Shown here in pieces: positions 25,470 through 34,881 of a DNA stretch of 64,000 bases. The notes under the pieces were generated by a model. That model made no database searches, was not told the DNA's origin, and saw only the letters and a list, made by a program, of their open reading frames with translations. Position 1 is the stretch's first letter. Every line of letters begins with the position of its first letter. The DNA is from a virus, in IMG/VR virus record IMGVR_UViG_3300032308_002578, positions 1 through 64,000 of that record. One strand, 5' to 3'. The translations under genes and the position numbers were made by a program.

Positions 25470-27135
25470 AAATTTTGTCCGGTCTGAATTTGAACTAACG
25501 GCAGAATTCACCGACGCAAAGTCCGGTGCGAGGAAAGCACTGTTTAAAGACATCCTTTCGATTTCGGCTACGTTTGCGCTGAATTCAATTCCGGTTGCGT
25601 CCCTTGTGGTCGCGTGCGGGCGGAACGTGTCAGACAAGTCGCAGCCCGCCACCATTGACGCCGCGCTAAAAGTGTTAAAGCCGCGCGACAAGGTCAAAGT
25701 TACGCTGACAATCAGGACAAACGACGGCGAGACAAGTTTAATGCCCGAGGGTCGCGGCGTAATTTTCGACGGGTATTACGCCGGTGCGGGCTATCAGCGG
25801 TCAAATAATTCGGTTAGTTATGCGCTGCATTTGATTCATTGGTTGGACGATTTAAACTGCTCTTCCATGATCAACGGCAACTGGCACCCCGGCGTGCCGC
25901 ACGATTTGGCGCAAGCCGCCAACTCTGACGTGGCGCTCATGCGCGGCGGTGCGGACTGGACAGGCAAGAATAAAGGTCTGACAAATCCCGTGCCGATTGT
26001 GGACGCGACAGGAAGCATTATTAATAAATCCAACATGCAAGATGATTTATGGGAAAAAGTCCTCAAGCCCATGTTCAAAGAAATCGCGTCGTTCAGCCAC
26101 CCCCGCGAGCAAAACTACGCGCGAGACAATAACCCGCTTACAAACGGCAACAACGCGGCGGCATTACTGGCGCTGGAGCGCATGCCTGGCACGGCGCCTT
26201 TTCCGGGAAAACTGCCGCTCTTTATGGGCGGCGTAAACGCCAAGGCTATCGCTGACGGCGCAAACAAAGGGATTAGCGGTATCGCCAAAAACGGAATGGC
26301 CTACTCGTCATTCTGGAGCAAACTCGTCGGCGAATATGCGCCTGAATTTTTGTTTGCCGTGTCGCCGTGCCCTGAGTTTGCAAACGTTGTTCCGTTCTTT
26401 GGCGGTCTTCGTGGCTACTGGAAAGAGATCGACGGCCGGGAATATACCTACGCGAATTTTGATTCCAACCTCGCGAGCCTTATTGAGTCGATCGAGATTC
26501 GGTATTCTCAAAAGGCCACGTCTAATTGGGCGCTTGGCGGCAGAGCCCCCGGGCTTTCATATTTCAGGCCGTGGGGTCGGTTTCCAAAAAAGAATAATGA
26601 TCTCCGCGGCCAAATTATCGTAAAAGATCCGCCGGGTTGGCTGGCAAACGCTATTTCGCAGGGCGCATTCTCGCCACTGACGACCGGCTTTGGTCGACGC
26701 CTTGGCGACACTGCGTGCCCCGGCAAGGGCCCCGAAGATACGCCGGCGGGTGTGCTCCGCCCGGCGGACGCTGAAAAAGATGTAGAGAAATCGAACATCG
26801 TCAACATATTTTGCGAGCACTGGTACAAAACTGAAGTGCTCTCTAAGCGGTACGGTGAAATGTCTGGAAAGTTACGTTTTGACATTGCACCCGGCAGCAT
26901 TGTCAAAATTAAAGAGCCAGATCTAAGCGCCGGTAGCGAACTCACGACATACGCCGCTGTCACGCATGTGTCATTTTTGATTAACACAGAGCAACACACA
27001 GCCGGCACGTCGTTTACACTATTAAATCTGCGGTCGGAACTTGAGAACAACGACGATTTATTTACAAGCGCTGCGCCGCCCCTGTACCCGACCGCAAAGT
27101 GGGTTGGCGGGCCGCTGGTAAGAGGGTTATCCTGA
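25462..27135 (+). CDS. Probable baseplate hub protein (gp27/gpD-like)
   Basis: 557 residues; ATG 25462 chosen over the adjacent ATG 25459 because AAAGG lies 6 nt upstream. The N-terminal 130 residues are beta-rich, starting FVRSEFELTAEF and including a DKVKVTLTIRTNDGE-type strand pair as in the tube-like domains of hub proteins. The C-terminal part (about 430-557) returns to beta strands with a RFDIAPGSIVKIKEP segment, a pattern typical of late-control-D/gp27-type hubs that hold the spike. Position between tube-like and wedge genes agrees. Direct homology is not demonstrated. Confidence 0.5.
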   Translation: MAENFVRSEFELTAEFTDAKSGARKALFKDILSISATFALNSIPVASLVVACGRNVSDKSQPATIDAALKVLKPRDKVKVTLTIRTNDGETSLMPEGRGVIFDGYYAGAGYQRSNNSVSYALHLIHWLDDLNCSSMINGNWHPGVPHDLAQAANSDVALMRGGADWTGKNKGLTNPVPIVDATGSIINKSNMQDDLWEKVLKPMFKEIASFSHPREQNYARDNNPLTNGNNAAALLALERMPGTAPFPGKLPLFMGGVNAKAIADGANKGISGIAKNGMAYSSFWSKLVGEYAPEFLFAVSPCPEFANVVPFFGGLRGYWKEIDGREYTYANFDSNLASLIESIEIRYSQKATSNWALGGRAPGLSYFRPWGRFPKKNNDLRGQIIVKDPPGWLANAISQGAFSPLTTGFGRRLGDTACPGKGPEDTPAGVLRPADAEKDVEKSNIVNIFCEHWYKTEVLSKRYGEMSGKLRFDIAPGSIVKIKEPDLSAGSELTTYAAVTHVSFLINTEQHTAGTSFTLLNLRSELENNDDLFTSAAPPLYPTAKWVGGPLVRGLS

Positions 27136-27947
27136 TGCCAACACAGCCGCAACCAAAAGGTATGCCGTCTATCCTCGGTGACGTAGATGCGCCGTTCTCT
27201 GCCCCAACCCGGATTACCGGCGTTGCGGATGACTTCACGGACATTCACACCCAGTGGCTGAAAAACAAGACGCCAGACACGAACACGCAACTGCTGAAAC
27301 GCGTGCAGCCCGTGATCGACACGGCTGTCAGCAGTTACGGCGGCGCATCTTCCAGTCCTGTGTTTAAGTCGCGCGCGCGACTAATGGCGCTAAAAGCCAT
27401 GGAGACGTACGACCCCAAGCGCGGTAACGTCAGAACACACCTCCTGTCGCAACTGCAGAGTCTCCGCCGCTTGTCCGCGCAGGAGCAGAACATCATTTCG
27501 ATTCCGGAGCAGGTCGGGTTGGACTACCAGCGGCTCCACGCCGCCGAGAACGAACTGCGCGACAGTCTTAGCCGCGACCCTAGTGACGAGGAACTGGCTG
27601 ACGCCACGGGCCTGTCGATCAAGCGGCTGCGAAAAGTGCGCGCGTTTAACCAGCCGATTGCGTCCGGTACCACAGTGCGCGAAACAGCCGAAGAAAACTA
27701 CGACGGCGACATCGCTAGTTCTATCCCAAACCAGAACCGGTCAGCGGATGCGTGGCTGGATTTTGTATATGGCGATTTGACACCCACGGATCGGCTCGTT
27801 ATGGACATGACGCTCGGCAGAAACGGCCGGAGGCGCGCCAGCACGCAAGACATCGCGGCTCGTTTAAATATCACGCCGGGCGCTGTCAGCCAGCGCGCAG
27901 CCAAAATTCAGGCCATGATCGACAAAAGGTACGAGCACAATTTTTAA
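27135..27947 (+). CDS. Sigma70-family-like protein inside the baseplate operon
   Basis: 270 residues; ATG 27135 overlaps the preceding stop (TGATG), so it is translationally coupled to the hub. Residues about 80-112 resemble part of sigma region 2 (ALKAMETYDPKRGNVRTHL). Residues about 133-170 match the region 3 pattern (ELRDSLSRDPSDEELADATG). Residues about 215-265 look like region 4 with a helix-turn-helix (STQDIAARLNITPGAVSQR). The acidic region 1 and most of region 2 needed for -10 melting are missing or divergent. It could direct RNA polymerase to late phage promoters, or be a virion protein derived from a sigma factor. Confidence 0.65.
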   Translation: MPTQPQPKGMPSILGDVDAPFSAPTRITGVADDFTDIHTQWLKNKTPDTNTQLLKRVQPVIDTAVSSYGGASSSPVFKSRARLMALKAMETYDPKRGNVRTHLLSQLQSLRRLSAQEQNIISIPEQVGLDYQRLHAAENELRDSLSRDPSDEELADATGLSIKRLRKVRAFNQPIASGTTVRETAEENYDGDIASSIPNQNRSADAWLDFVYGDLTPTDRLVMDMTLGRNGRRRASTQDIAARLNITPGAVSQRAAKIQAMIDKRYEHNF

Positions 27948-27956
27948 GGAAACGCC

Positions 27957-28469
27957 ATGGCGCACGGAACTAAAAAAGGCCAAGTTGATTCGCAATTCGA
28001 GAATCGCGTTAACGAACTCGAGGCGTGCGCTAAAAGCATGGCGTATCAATTCAAAACTTTTAACGACTACCGCCTGTGGCATACACCCAAGGGGACCGGA
28101 GATTTGCTGGACGTGCCTGCGCTGCACATTCCAGCGTGGGAGCGTAACAAAATCAACGAACTGTACTCCGAAACTATTTTGGCGGGCACCGGTGACGAAA
28201 GCGGCACCTGCGGCGATCTAATCGCTATGAAGTGGCAGGCTGATTTTATGGCTGCCGAAGAGCGGGCGTTTAGGACACGGCACGCCAGTTACGCCCGCTG
28301 TGCTTCATTGATGCACGGGCGGCTCAAAGGTCACGGTACCGAGAAATTTGGTATTTTTTCGTTTTTGAGAGACGCCATCCAGACGCACATCGACGTGGGC
28401 GGCCTGTACAGCCCATACGACGGCTCCCTCGGCATCGATCCGAGCGGCGGCATTTCAACACAGGTATAG
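27957..28469 (+). CDS. Baseplate-module protein, unknown function
   Basis: 170 residues; ATG 27957 after AAGGA. Mostly helical, with scattered Cys and His but no regular zinc pattern, and a Gly-rich C-terminus (YDGSLGIDPSGG). It lies between the sigma-like gene and the gp25-like gene in the same closely spaced run. No family recognised. Confidence 0.6.
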   Translation: MAHGTKKGQVDSQFENRVNELEACAKSMAYQFKTFNDYRLWHTPKGTGDLLDVPALHIPAWERNKINELYSETILAGTGDESGTCGDLIAMKWQADFMAAEERAFRTRHASYARCASLMHGRLKGHGTEKFGIFSFLRDAIQTHIDVGGLYSPYDGSLGIDPSGGISTQV

Positions 28470-28476
28470 GTGGCCC

Positions 28477-28944
28477 ATGAGTTTACAAGACTACGCACAA
28501 CGTAAATACGACTACCTCGGGCTGCGAAATGTAAATCCAGCCAAAGAGGCCAAACTTGGCCTTGAGTTGTTTAACACTGCCAGTAACGGACAGATCTGTG
28601 TCGGCGTGCAAAAACTAGCCCAGCGTTGGCTGCTGGAGTTTATGACCGAAGTTGGGTCGATGCCCGGGCTGTCTGACCGCGGTTGCGACTTTATGACGTA
28701 CGTCCGCCAAGGTCGCCTGCGCACACAAATCGAGGTGCAGGCGCTGTTTTCGGCTGCCGAACTTGACGTGCGTCGCAACCTGCAGCGAGAAGAATACGCC
28801 GGCATGCCTAACGACGAGCGCCTTAATTTCGCCGAGTTATTGTCGTCGTCGATTCTGCCGGGTTATTTACAGATTCGTGTTAAAATTAACAACGTTCTAG
28901 GCGACACGCGTGAGATCATCGTGCCGGTCTCGACACTTCCGTAG
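28477..28944 (+). CDS. Probable baseplate wedge protein, gp25/W-like
   Basis: 155 residues; AGGTGG precedes ATG 28477. The sequence follows the general gp25/W plan: an Arg/Gly-containing segment (SDRGCDFMTYVRQG) then a helix (EVQALFSAAELDVRRNLQREE), then a C-terminal beta pair (LQIRVKIN, then REIIVPVS). gp25-like proteins are small wedge components that contact the sheath base. It is followed directly by the J-like wedge gene, as in many contractile-tail clusters. Confidence 0.55.
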   Translation: MSLQDYAQRKYDYLGLRNVNPAKEAKLGLELFNTASNGQICVGVQKLAQRWLLEFMTEVGSMPGLSDRGCDFMTYVRQGRLRTQIEVQALFSAAELDVRRNLQREEYAGMPNDERLNFAELLSSSILPGYLQIRVKINNVLGDTREIIVPVSTLP

Positions 28945-28952
28945 GGTGAAAC

Positions 28953-30602
28953 ATGGCTATTGAAATCGCAAGTTTGAGCGAACTGGATACTGCAAAAGTT
29001 GAGCAAATGGTTGCGAAACTTGCGCAGTATATGCAGGAGCGGCATCCGGAAGTGGAGTTGACCCGCGGCGTGTTTCATGACCTCGTGCTGTACTTCAACG
29101 GTGTTCTGAATGCGGCTATCCAAGAGAACATCGACCGGGTGCGGCAAAGCCAAAGCCTGTACGCCATCACGCAGAATCCGGCCCTTGCGGAGCCGGCTAT
29201 CGTCGATCAGGTACTGTCGAACTACAACCTGACCCGAGACGCAGGCACACCAGCCACCGGCGTAGTAACGCTGTTGCTTAATTTGCCGCTTACCACTCGA
29301 CTGACGACAGACGCGCTGTTCACGGCAAACGACGTGCAGTTCGCGCCTACGCAGAACTTTACCGCACTGCCGCCCGGGTCGACGCCAACCAACGACGGCG
29401 ACCGCGTCATGATCGACGTAGGCGACGGTACGTATGCGATCAACATCACGGCGCAGGCACTGACAGTCGGCGCAGCGGGTAATATTCGTCGGGGCGTCAC
29501 CGTGACACCGAACTTCGTGACCAACAACACGCTGGCGGCATTTGCGGCGTCGGACTTCATCGACGGACGCGACCCGCTGACCAACGCCGAGTACATCCAG
29601 AAGTTGCCCGAGGCGCTAGCGGCCAAGACGGTCGGCGGCCGGGCCAGTTACACCGCTACGATCAAAGCGCAACCGGCGTTTCAGAACATCAAACACCTGT
29701 CGATTCTCGGCTGCGGCGACGCTGAACAACAACGCGATCAACACAGCCTGTTTCCGATCTCCGGCGGCGGGAAGATTGACGTCTACGCGCAGACGAACAG
29801 TTATGCTCAAGAAACAGAGCACTTGCTGCGCGCGACATTCATCGGCACGTCGGCAAACGGGACGATTTGGCAGGTTACGCTGGACAAGAATACGTCGGCT
29901 GGGTTTTATGAGGTGCGCCGAATAGCCGCCGCAAATGACACGACAAGTTCTGGCTATCAGATCCTCACGGACGTCCGCGGCGTAGACACGGCTGACGCGC
30001 TGTTCGTGCCCGATATGCGCTATCTGGCCGAGACAGCCTACACGCGCTACCAGACCGCCGTGATCCAGTTCGAGGACCCGGACGTACCCACAGCCGGACT
30101 TGTGCCGAACGTTAGCAAGGCGTACTACCGCGTGCGTACGGTCGGCCTGCCGCTGGTGGCCGAACTGAACGACTTCCTGACCACGCGCGACCGGCGACCA
30201 CGCGGCACCGACATTCTGGTCAAAGCCGCGGTGCCGTGTTTCACCAAGATTGCGTTCCAGATCAGGACCGAGACTAACGACACGATTACAGACGCCACCA
30301 TCGCTGAAATCAAACAAGCGGTGGTAGACGCCGCGGCTAAGGTTGGCTTCTCTGGCCAACTCCACGCCTCAATCGTCGACAGCGCTGCGCACAAGTACCT
30401 ATCTGGCCGGCAGGTGGTCAGCAAAATCGACATGTTTGGGCGGATTCGTCGGCCAGACGGCTCTGCGGCGTATCTGCGCGACCCGGCGGTGCTGACGATC
30501 CCGAACGACCCGGCACGCTTGGTGACTGGCAGGACGACTGTATTTCTTGTAGGGGTCGACGACGTTTCAGTATCAGTCGCCGCGGCTGGCTTTCTGAATT
30601 GA
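28953..30602 (+). CDS. Baseplate J-like wedge protein
   Basis: 549 residues; AGGGTG precedes ATG 28953. The N-terminal 90 residues are helical. The core (about 90-330) has the J-protein pattern: a TLLLNLP-type strand region, then ALTVGAAGNIRRG (about 170-182), then the FIDGRDPLTNAEYIQKLPEAL segment (about 200-220). The C-terminus has the KAAVPCFTKIAFQI and DATIAEIKQAVVDAA elements seen in J/gp6-like proteins. Such proteins form the wedge ring of the baseplate that triggers sheath contraction. Confidence 0.75.
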   Translation: MAIEIASLSELDTAKVEQMVAKLAQYMQERHPEVELTRGVFHDLVLYFNGVLNAAIQENIDRVRQSQSLYAITQNPALAEPAIVDQVLSNYNLTRDAGTPATGVVTLLLNLPLTTRLTTDALFTANDVQFAPTQNFTALPPGSTPTNDGDRVMIDVGDGTYAINITAQALTVGAAGNIRRGVTVTPNFVTNNTLAAFAASDFIDGRDPLTNAEYIQKLPEALAAKTVGGRASYTATIKAQPAFQNIKHLSILGCGDAEQQRDQHSLFPISGGGKIDVYAQTNSYAQETEHLLRATFIGTSANGTIWQVTLDKNTSAGFYEVRRIAAANDTTSSGYQILTDVRGVDTADALFVPDMRYLAETAYTRYQTAVIQFEDPDVPTAGLVPNVSKAYYRVRTVGLPLVAELNDFLTTRDRRPRGTDILVKAAVPCFTKIAFQIRTETNDTITDATIAEIKQAVVDAAAKVGFSGQLHASIVDSAAHKYLSGRQVVSKIDMFGRIRRPDGSAAYLRDPAVLTIPNDPARLVTGRTTVFLVGVDDVSVSVAAAGFLN

Positions 30603-30612
30603 TAGGGCTGCC

Positions 30613-32334
30613 ATGCAAAAACAAGAATTCGTATATCCCGGTTCAGATCTTGACCGGAGCCGCAATTTGATTGCGCTGCTCGGCAGTTTCTGGTCGCGCA
30701 ACTATGCCGGGATCGATCAGATTCACTCGTACGTGGACGCAGTTGGCGAAACGGTCACCCAGTCGTATCGGAACGTGCTGGAAGCTGCCGCAGCCGTAAG
30801 CCGGTTTGACGTTCCGCTGTTTCACGAAGAACTGCTGGTTCCCGTGACGTTAAAAAAGCGCGAATTAAACAAAGGCGTCACAAGTCGGGACTTGTTCGAC
30901 CGTGGCGTAAAAACAATCGACGGTACGCTGACATTCGACCGGCCGCTGCAGAAAGAGTTCTTCGCGTTTCCCCTGCCGAAGAATCTTGTCGATGTCGCGC
31001 ACTTCTTTAACCGCATCGCATTTCCGACTGCAGCGTTCGCCAAAAACATTGACTTCCTCATTGACATCGAGCGCGGCGCCATCGTTTTTGCTTCGAACCC
31101 GTTTGAGAACGCGGCGTTTATTAAGCGGTTGTACGATCACGCCGGCGGGACAGACGAGGAAATCACGCTGTGGGGTTTCTGCGGCCAGTACGATTACAAC
31201 TACGTCTTTGAGCAGTTTGCCTACGCCATCAGCCTGAAACTGAAAACCAGCCAAGGCTACAAAGATCTGACAAACGCCATTATTACGGCGCTCATTGACG
31301 GTGGCTCGACCGCAAAAACACTGGATACGGCACTGACGGCGATCTGTGGTATTCCAGTCACAAGCGATCCGTATGAGACAGTCGAAGTCGTACAGTACGA
31401 CCGACAGGGCTTATTCATAGCCACCGACCGCAACGTGTACCGGTTCAGTTATAGCGCCACACCACTCGTGACTGTTGGGCAAAAACTTTCTGCCGGGAGT
31501 TATTTAGTGCGCGGGTTTGACGTAAGTGAGTTCTACACCGGAAACACTTACATCGCAGCCGACAACACACAGCAAGTTATCTGTCAAAGCGTCAGCGGCA
31601 CTGTCCTAGAGACAAATGAAAACGCCGATTTAACGACAGAGACTGATGAAGACCTCGTAATCAATCTGGACGCCACCACGTGCCGGCGGGTGCGGCAGGA
31701 CATCTCGGCGCTCGCGCTGGATGCTGGCTTCCTGTCGGCCTGTTTCTACGGCGATCTAGTATTTGAAAACAAAGACGTACCGTTAGAGGTCGACGTCGAT
31801 CATCCAAGCGGTTTTACGTACGTGAAATTTGGCCTCGGCGGCCTTCCGGCGGACGTCGAGCATTTTTTCGACGAATTACACGCGCGGGGCATACATTACG
31901 CCACGCAGCCGCCGAACCCGTGCCACCCCGGCCGCCGCCAAGGCACGCTGGCGCAAATGCTCGATAGCCGTGTGCAGCCAGAAACACAGCCAACAACCGC
32001 GCATTTACCGAATACTATTAATCCGCTGAAATTCCTCATCGAAAACGTGCTGCGTAACAACGTTTTCGTGGTCAGAATCTTCGTACCCGCGTTGGGGCAA
32101 AATCATCTCGGACTGTACAATATTAGGCACCTTCGGCAATTAATACCGCCGCAGACGGCTATGGTGGTCGTTTTTGAACTAGTTATGGATTTAGATACGA
32201 TTGACGCTAACGACCATATTGCAGAGGATGTAAATACGTTTACCGGGCTGGAACCGCAGGCAGACACGATCTCCGACACCCTGCTGCGGGATATCGGGGT
32301 TACCGCGCATCTGGTGTCCGGCACGTGCCAATAA
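30613..32334 (+). CDS. Baseplate wedge-associated protein, unknown family
   Basis: 573 residues; AGGG lies before ATG 30613. Helical N-terminus (about 1-75), a beta-rich middle (about 245-370), and a C-terminal part with a CRRVRQDISALALDAGF helix and later VFVVRIFVPALG strands. Its place directly after the J-like gene is where contractile phages usually encode a second wedge protein that links wedge and fibres. No motif confirms this. A Cys/His/Gly-rich loop (NPCHPGRRQG) near 437-446 is unusual and may bind metal. Confidence 0.5.
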   Translation: MQKQEFVYPGSDLDRSRNLIALLGSFWSRNYAGIDQIHSYVDAVGETVTQSYRNVLEAAAAVSRFDVPLFHEELLVPVTLKKRELNKGVTSRDLFDRGVKTIDGTLTFDRPLQKEFFAFPLPKNLVDVAHFFNRIAFPTAAFAKNIDFLIDIERGAIVFASNPFENAAFIKRLYDHAGGTDEEITLWGFCGQYDYNYVFEQFAYAISLKLKTSQGYKDLTNAIITALIDGGSTAKTLDTALTAICGIPVTSDPYETVEVVQYDRQGLFIATDRNVYRFSYSATPLVTVGQKLSAGSYLVRGFDVSEFYTGNTYIAADNTQQVICQSVSGTVLETNENADLTTETDEDLVINLDATTCRRVRQDISALALDAGFLSACFYGDLVFENKDVPLEVDVDHPSGFTYVKFGLGGLPADVEHFFDELHARGIHYATQPPNPCHPGRRQGTLAQMLDSRVQPETQPTTAHLPNTINPLKFLIENVLRNNVFVVRIFVPALGQNHLGLYNIRHLRQLIPPQTAMVVVFELVMDLDTIDANDHIAEDVNTFTGLEPQADTISDTLLRDIGVTAHLVSGTCQ

Positions 32335-32343
32335 GGAAACGCT

Positions 32344-32973
32344 ATGGCTACCGACAAAATCAATGCTGGCGGGTTTGGCGTTCGTGGGCACGTCACCCTG
32401 TGGCAAGTAGACGAAAAAACCGGCCTGAAGCTCCCCCTAGGCGCGCAACCGAATCAAATTCAATATTCGTGGGGTTTTGCTGCGGCCAAGCAACTGGGCT
32501 TCCGGCCAAACCCGGAGCGCCCGAGCTACCACATTTCGGCTATGTATATCGAATTCGAAAATCAGGCTGATCCGGCGGTCGTGATCGCCGTTTCGCCGTT
32601 CGACCGAGATCTGGGGATCGGCTACTACAACGGCCTGCTCACCTCCGGCAACCGCGACTTTCTCCGCATCCCACTCAGCGTCGAGCCGGCCACGTCGGTC
32701 TCTGCTGGGTTTGAAGCCAACCTGCCTGTTGATCAGCAGGCGAACCAACTCACGTTTTTTGTGCAGACGTCGGGCACTACGGGCGTTCACGGCAAAACAT
32801 TCAGCCACGTAGTAAACAGCAAAGTGTATTCGGCTGCGCTCGTCGCCGCGCCGCACATTGGCGACCGGACGAAAGACGTAATATTTGCGCGGACAATTCT
32901 TTCGCCGGCCAATCAGGTCACAAAAGAAGCGTCATCGCAAGTCGGAATCACATGGGACGTGGCGTTCGAATAA
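32344..32973 (+). CDS. Virion-associated protein at the start of the adsorption module
   Basis: 209 residues; AAGGA precedes ATG 32344. Beta-rich, with no Cys pairs, signal or membrane segment. Composition is like the neighbouring fibre proteins. It lies between the last baseplate gene and the large fibre/appendage genes, so a fibre-attachment or small baseplate role is plausible. Confidence 0.6.
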   Translation: MATDKINAGGFGVRGHVTLWQVDEKTGLKLPLGAQPNQIQYSWGFAAAKQLGFRPNPERPSYHISAMYIEFENQADPAVVIAVSPFDRDLGIGYYNGLLTSGNRDFLRIPLSVEPATSVSAGFEANLPVDQQANQLTFFVQTSGTTGVHGKTFSHVVNSKVYSAALVAAPHIGDRTKDVIFARTILSPANQVTKEASSQVGITWDVAFE

Positions 32974-33001
32974 TCGCGTAAATATACGCCGGAGGACACG
33001 G

Positions 33002-34873
33002 ATGTCCGGAAACTGGCTTCATAACATTAAACACGTTCAGCCCGGCGAACCCGTCGAGGCTGGTGTCGTCGGTCGTCCGGATCGCACCCTTGAGGAGCGC
33101 ACCGAGTATTTAAAAGACCGGCTCGACGCCGCCGAACTTGGGCGGGCGTTGTTTGACAGTGACGCCTCGATTGCGCCGGACGTTATGCCGGGCCATCCGG
33201 TGTACTGGAACTACGTCAGCCAGCGCTACGAAAAGGCTCTGGCCGCTGTCTCTGTTGAGCAAACGACACAGACACTGACTGTGCAGCCGTCCTCGGACTG
33301 CGTAGGCATCTGCTACCGCAAGAAGTCGTCCACGCTGGCCGACATCGTCCTGCGTGGCATCGTAGCTATCCCCGAGTTAACAAACGCCATCGGGCCGACC
33401 ATTGCGCCCGGGCGGTATTACCTGTCCGCGGTCGAGCCGGGCAAACTCGTTCAACAGCGGCCCGCGGTAACTGTTTACGTTTGTTACGTGCAGGGCCCGA
33501 AGGACAACTGCTCGGACGTGCCGCGCGTGGTGGTCATGCCGCACGTGCGCGACTTCCTCGATGATCATACGCACTACCGGTTTGATCTGGTGTGTCAGCC
33601 CGCCGGCAATCTGGCAAGCACAATAGTTAACGATGTACAGCAAGTCAGCATCTTGACCACCCCGCAGAGTCCGAATCTGCCCGGTTGGCTCCCGGCAAAC
33701 CACGAGATTTTCGCTGGCAAGGCGCCCGCTGGTGCTGTGTTTGGTTACAACCTGTCGCAGCATTTGGCGCTGTCGCGCGTCTGGCCGCCACTTCCCGTGC
33801 AATCCGTGGCCGTGCTGTGGGACAAGGGCCTCGACCACGTTGGCGCGACTGAGGTACCGCTAGGCCGCACCGGGCTCGTGACCTGTGACGTCAACGGTAT
33901 TTGGTGGATGAGCAACTGTTACGGCGACACGCCGTGGCCTGCTAATTACACCAGCGCACCGATTGAGGTCACAAACCCGCCTGTCGCCGAGTGCCCGCGC
34001 GAAGAGGGTATGCGCATTTCGGTTGTGTACTTGCGTATGCTGCTCAGCAATGACCGCCGAATGGTGACAAAACTTGAGCCGGGACCGGACAGCCCGATCA
34101 CAGTGACAAACTGCGACGGCCTGCCCGCGACCACTGGCGACCTTGAATTAAACCTCAACCTGCAAGTCGACCCCACCGAAATCAAAGGCGGCGAGGCGTT
34201 CAAGGCTGTCCTGAACGGGCGCAAACTGCAGAAGGGTTGGCTAGCCGAAGGTTTTATCGCGCACAACCAGCCGCAGGTAACAGTCACCAGTAGCCGCACG
34301 CGTAATTTGACTACGAACGAAAAAGATCTGCTGGAATTGCCGCTGACCGATACGGTTGTCGCGCATCAGGGCTTAATCAATTTCAACTTCGACAACCAGT
34401 TTGCGGATCGGGAGATTTTGCCGCAAATCATCAGACTGAGCGACACGGTTGAGCGGCTGTACATGGATATCCCGTATCTGGGCTTCCCGGCCGGGCAGGC
34501 GTCGCTGCTGCGTATCCGATTGAACGTACCCGACGCCAATCTGGGTACAAATTTGCAAATGAAAATCCGCGTGCGGTACTTCGGGCGCGGCACCGCGGCG
34601 CAGTCGATACCGGCGCTGTATATGACGTACCGCCGGCTTGTGAAACCCGCTACGACTGGCACGGGGCTGGTGCTGGAAGACAACACTGACGTGACGTTTA
34701 ATTCAGTCGTAGCGCTTCCGGTTAATACCGTTGTCGAACGCGACAGTTCAAATTTTGATGTCGCTGAGGGCGACGTAGTCCTCGTAACTCTCGGCCGCGC
34801 GGATGGCGATAGCTACCCGGAAGTCGGCGTACTTCGTATCTCGGGGATTATCTCTAAAAAGCCGACAGTGTAA
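33002..34873 (+). CDS. Large appendage/fibre protein, unknown family
   Basis: 623 residues; ATG 33002 chosen because CCGGAGG lies upstream; an upstream in-frame start at 32885 would overlap the previous gene. The first 75 residues contain a helical, charged linker (ERTEYLKDRLDAAELGR). The rest is beta-rich with several Cys and a FGRGTAAQSIPALYMTYRR segment near 520-545. It opens the run of adsorption proteins and is likely a fibre or baseplate appendage subunit. I do not recognise a known fold. Confidence 0.55.
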   Translation: MSGNWLHNIKHVQPGEPVEAGVVGRPDRTLEERTEYLKDRLDAAELGRALFDSDASIAPDVMPGHPVYWNYVSQRYEKALAAVSVEQTTQTLTVQPSSDCVGICYRKKSSTLADIVLRGIVAIPELTNAIGPTIAPGRYYLSAVEPGKLVQQRPAVTVYVCYVQGPKDNCSDVPRVVVMPHVRDFLDDHTHYRFDLVCQPAGNLASTIVNDVQQVSILTTPQSPNLPGWLPANHEIFAGKAPAGAVFGYNLSQHLALSRVWPPLPVQSVAVLWDKGLDHVGATEVPLGRTGLVTCDVNGIWWMSNCYGDTPWPANYTSAPIEVTNPPVAECPREEGMRISVVYLRMLLSNDRRMVTKLEPGPDSPITVTNCDGLPATTGDLELNLNLQVDPTEIKGGEAFKAVLNGRKLQKGWLAEGFIAHNQPQVTVTSSRTRNLTTNEKDLLELPLTDTVVAHQGLINFNFDNQFADREILPQIIRLSDTVERLYMDIPYLGFPAGQASLLRIRLNVPDANLGTNLQMKIRVRYFGRGTAAQSIPALYMTYRRLVKPATTGTGLVLEDNTDVTFNSVVALPVNTVVERDSSNFDVAEGDVVLVTLGRADGDSYPEVGVLRISGIISKKPTV

Positions 34874-34881
34874 GGTGAGCC

